A DNA stretch of 5,630 nucleotides. It comes from Candidatus Poribacteria bacterium (GTDB taxonomy: Bacteria > Poribacteria > WGA-4E > WGA-3G). Position numbers and translations under genes: made by a program. Positions 5,613-5,630 of the stretch are shown here, one piece after another. Below the pieces are notes generated by a model, which ran no database searches, was not told the DNA's origin, and saw only the letters and a program-made list of their open reading frames with translations. Position 1 is the first letter of the stretch, and each line of letters begins with the position of its first letter. Location of the stretch: positions 1-5,630 of the forward strand of contig JAPPDN010000633.1 of NCBI GenBank assembly GCA_028824575.1. The letters are read 5' to 3'.

Positions 5613-5630
5613 GCTACACCAATATTTTTA

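Noticed and set aside
5613..5630. A -10-like A/T sequence upstream of LptF as a promoter
   Set aside because: Only 18 nt are visible before the window ends, so no -35 can be assessed and the upstream gene may be co-transcribed.
1..5630. CRISPR array, tRNA/rRNA genes, transposase, toxin-antitoxin pair or phage genes
   Set aside because: I saw no regularly spaced direct repeats, cloverleaf, rRNA stretches or transposase-like protein; the repeats present are isolated palindromes.

Overview
The window looks like chromosomal DNA of a Gram-negative (diderm) bacterium of intermediate G+C. The best single clue is a full-length LptF/LptG-type permease for lipopolysaccharide export. The mix of sugar-type SDR enzymes, a small Rieske protein, a carbohydrate-enzyme-associated beta-sandwich remnant and many short palindromes between genes reminds me of Candidatus Poribacteria or related environmental lineages. 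That is an impression from memory, not a demonstrated assignment.

Layout: positions 1-2448 are a plus-strand block. It holds the last 32 codons of an unidentified gene, a classical short-chain dehydrogenase (125-913), a 108-residue Rieske [2Fe-2S] ferredoxin (1093-1419) and an extended-SDR sugar-nucleotide epimerase/dehydratase-like protein (1495-2448). The three complete genes each have a well or fairly well placed Shine-Dalgarno sequence. The gaps are 25, 179 and 75 nt, so they may form one catabolic or sugar-modifying transcription unit. No oxygenase or ferredoxin reductase is present to explain the Rieske protein. A 20-bp perfect palindrome overlaps the epimerase stop codon and marks the convergent boundary.

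Positions 2508-5612 are all on the minus strand. In transcription order they are an LptF/LptG permease (5612-4542), an isoprenylcysteine-methyltransferase-like membrane methyltransferase (4451-3858), an unrecognised seven-helix membrane protein (3687-2992) and a 130-residue fragment of a beta-sandwich domain of the kind found with GH32-type enzymes (2900-2508). Between the last two, another reading frame encodes one more hydrophobic segment, so the membrane protein may be frameshifted.

Intergenic DNA is rich in hairpin-forming palindromes (about 927, 951, 1059, 1446, 2448, 3803, 3821 and 4497), several of which look like dispersed repeat elements. No tRNA, rRNA, CRISPR array, transposase or clear intrinsic terminator is visible. 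I see no convincing evidence of a new multi-gene system. The points most worth checking are the possibly split membrane protein with its coupled domain fragment, the orphan Rieske ferredoxin between two SDR enzymes, and the palindromic repeats.
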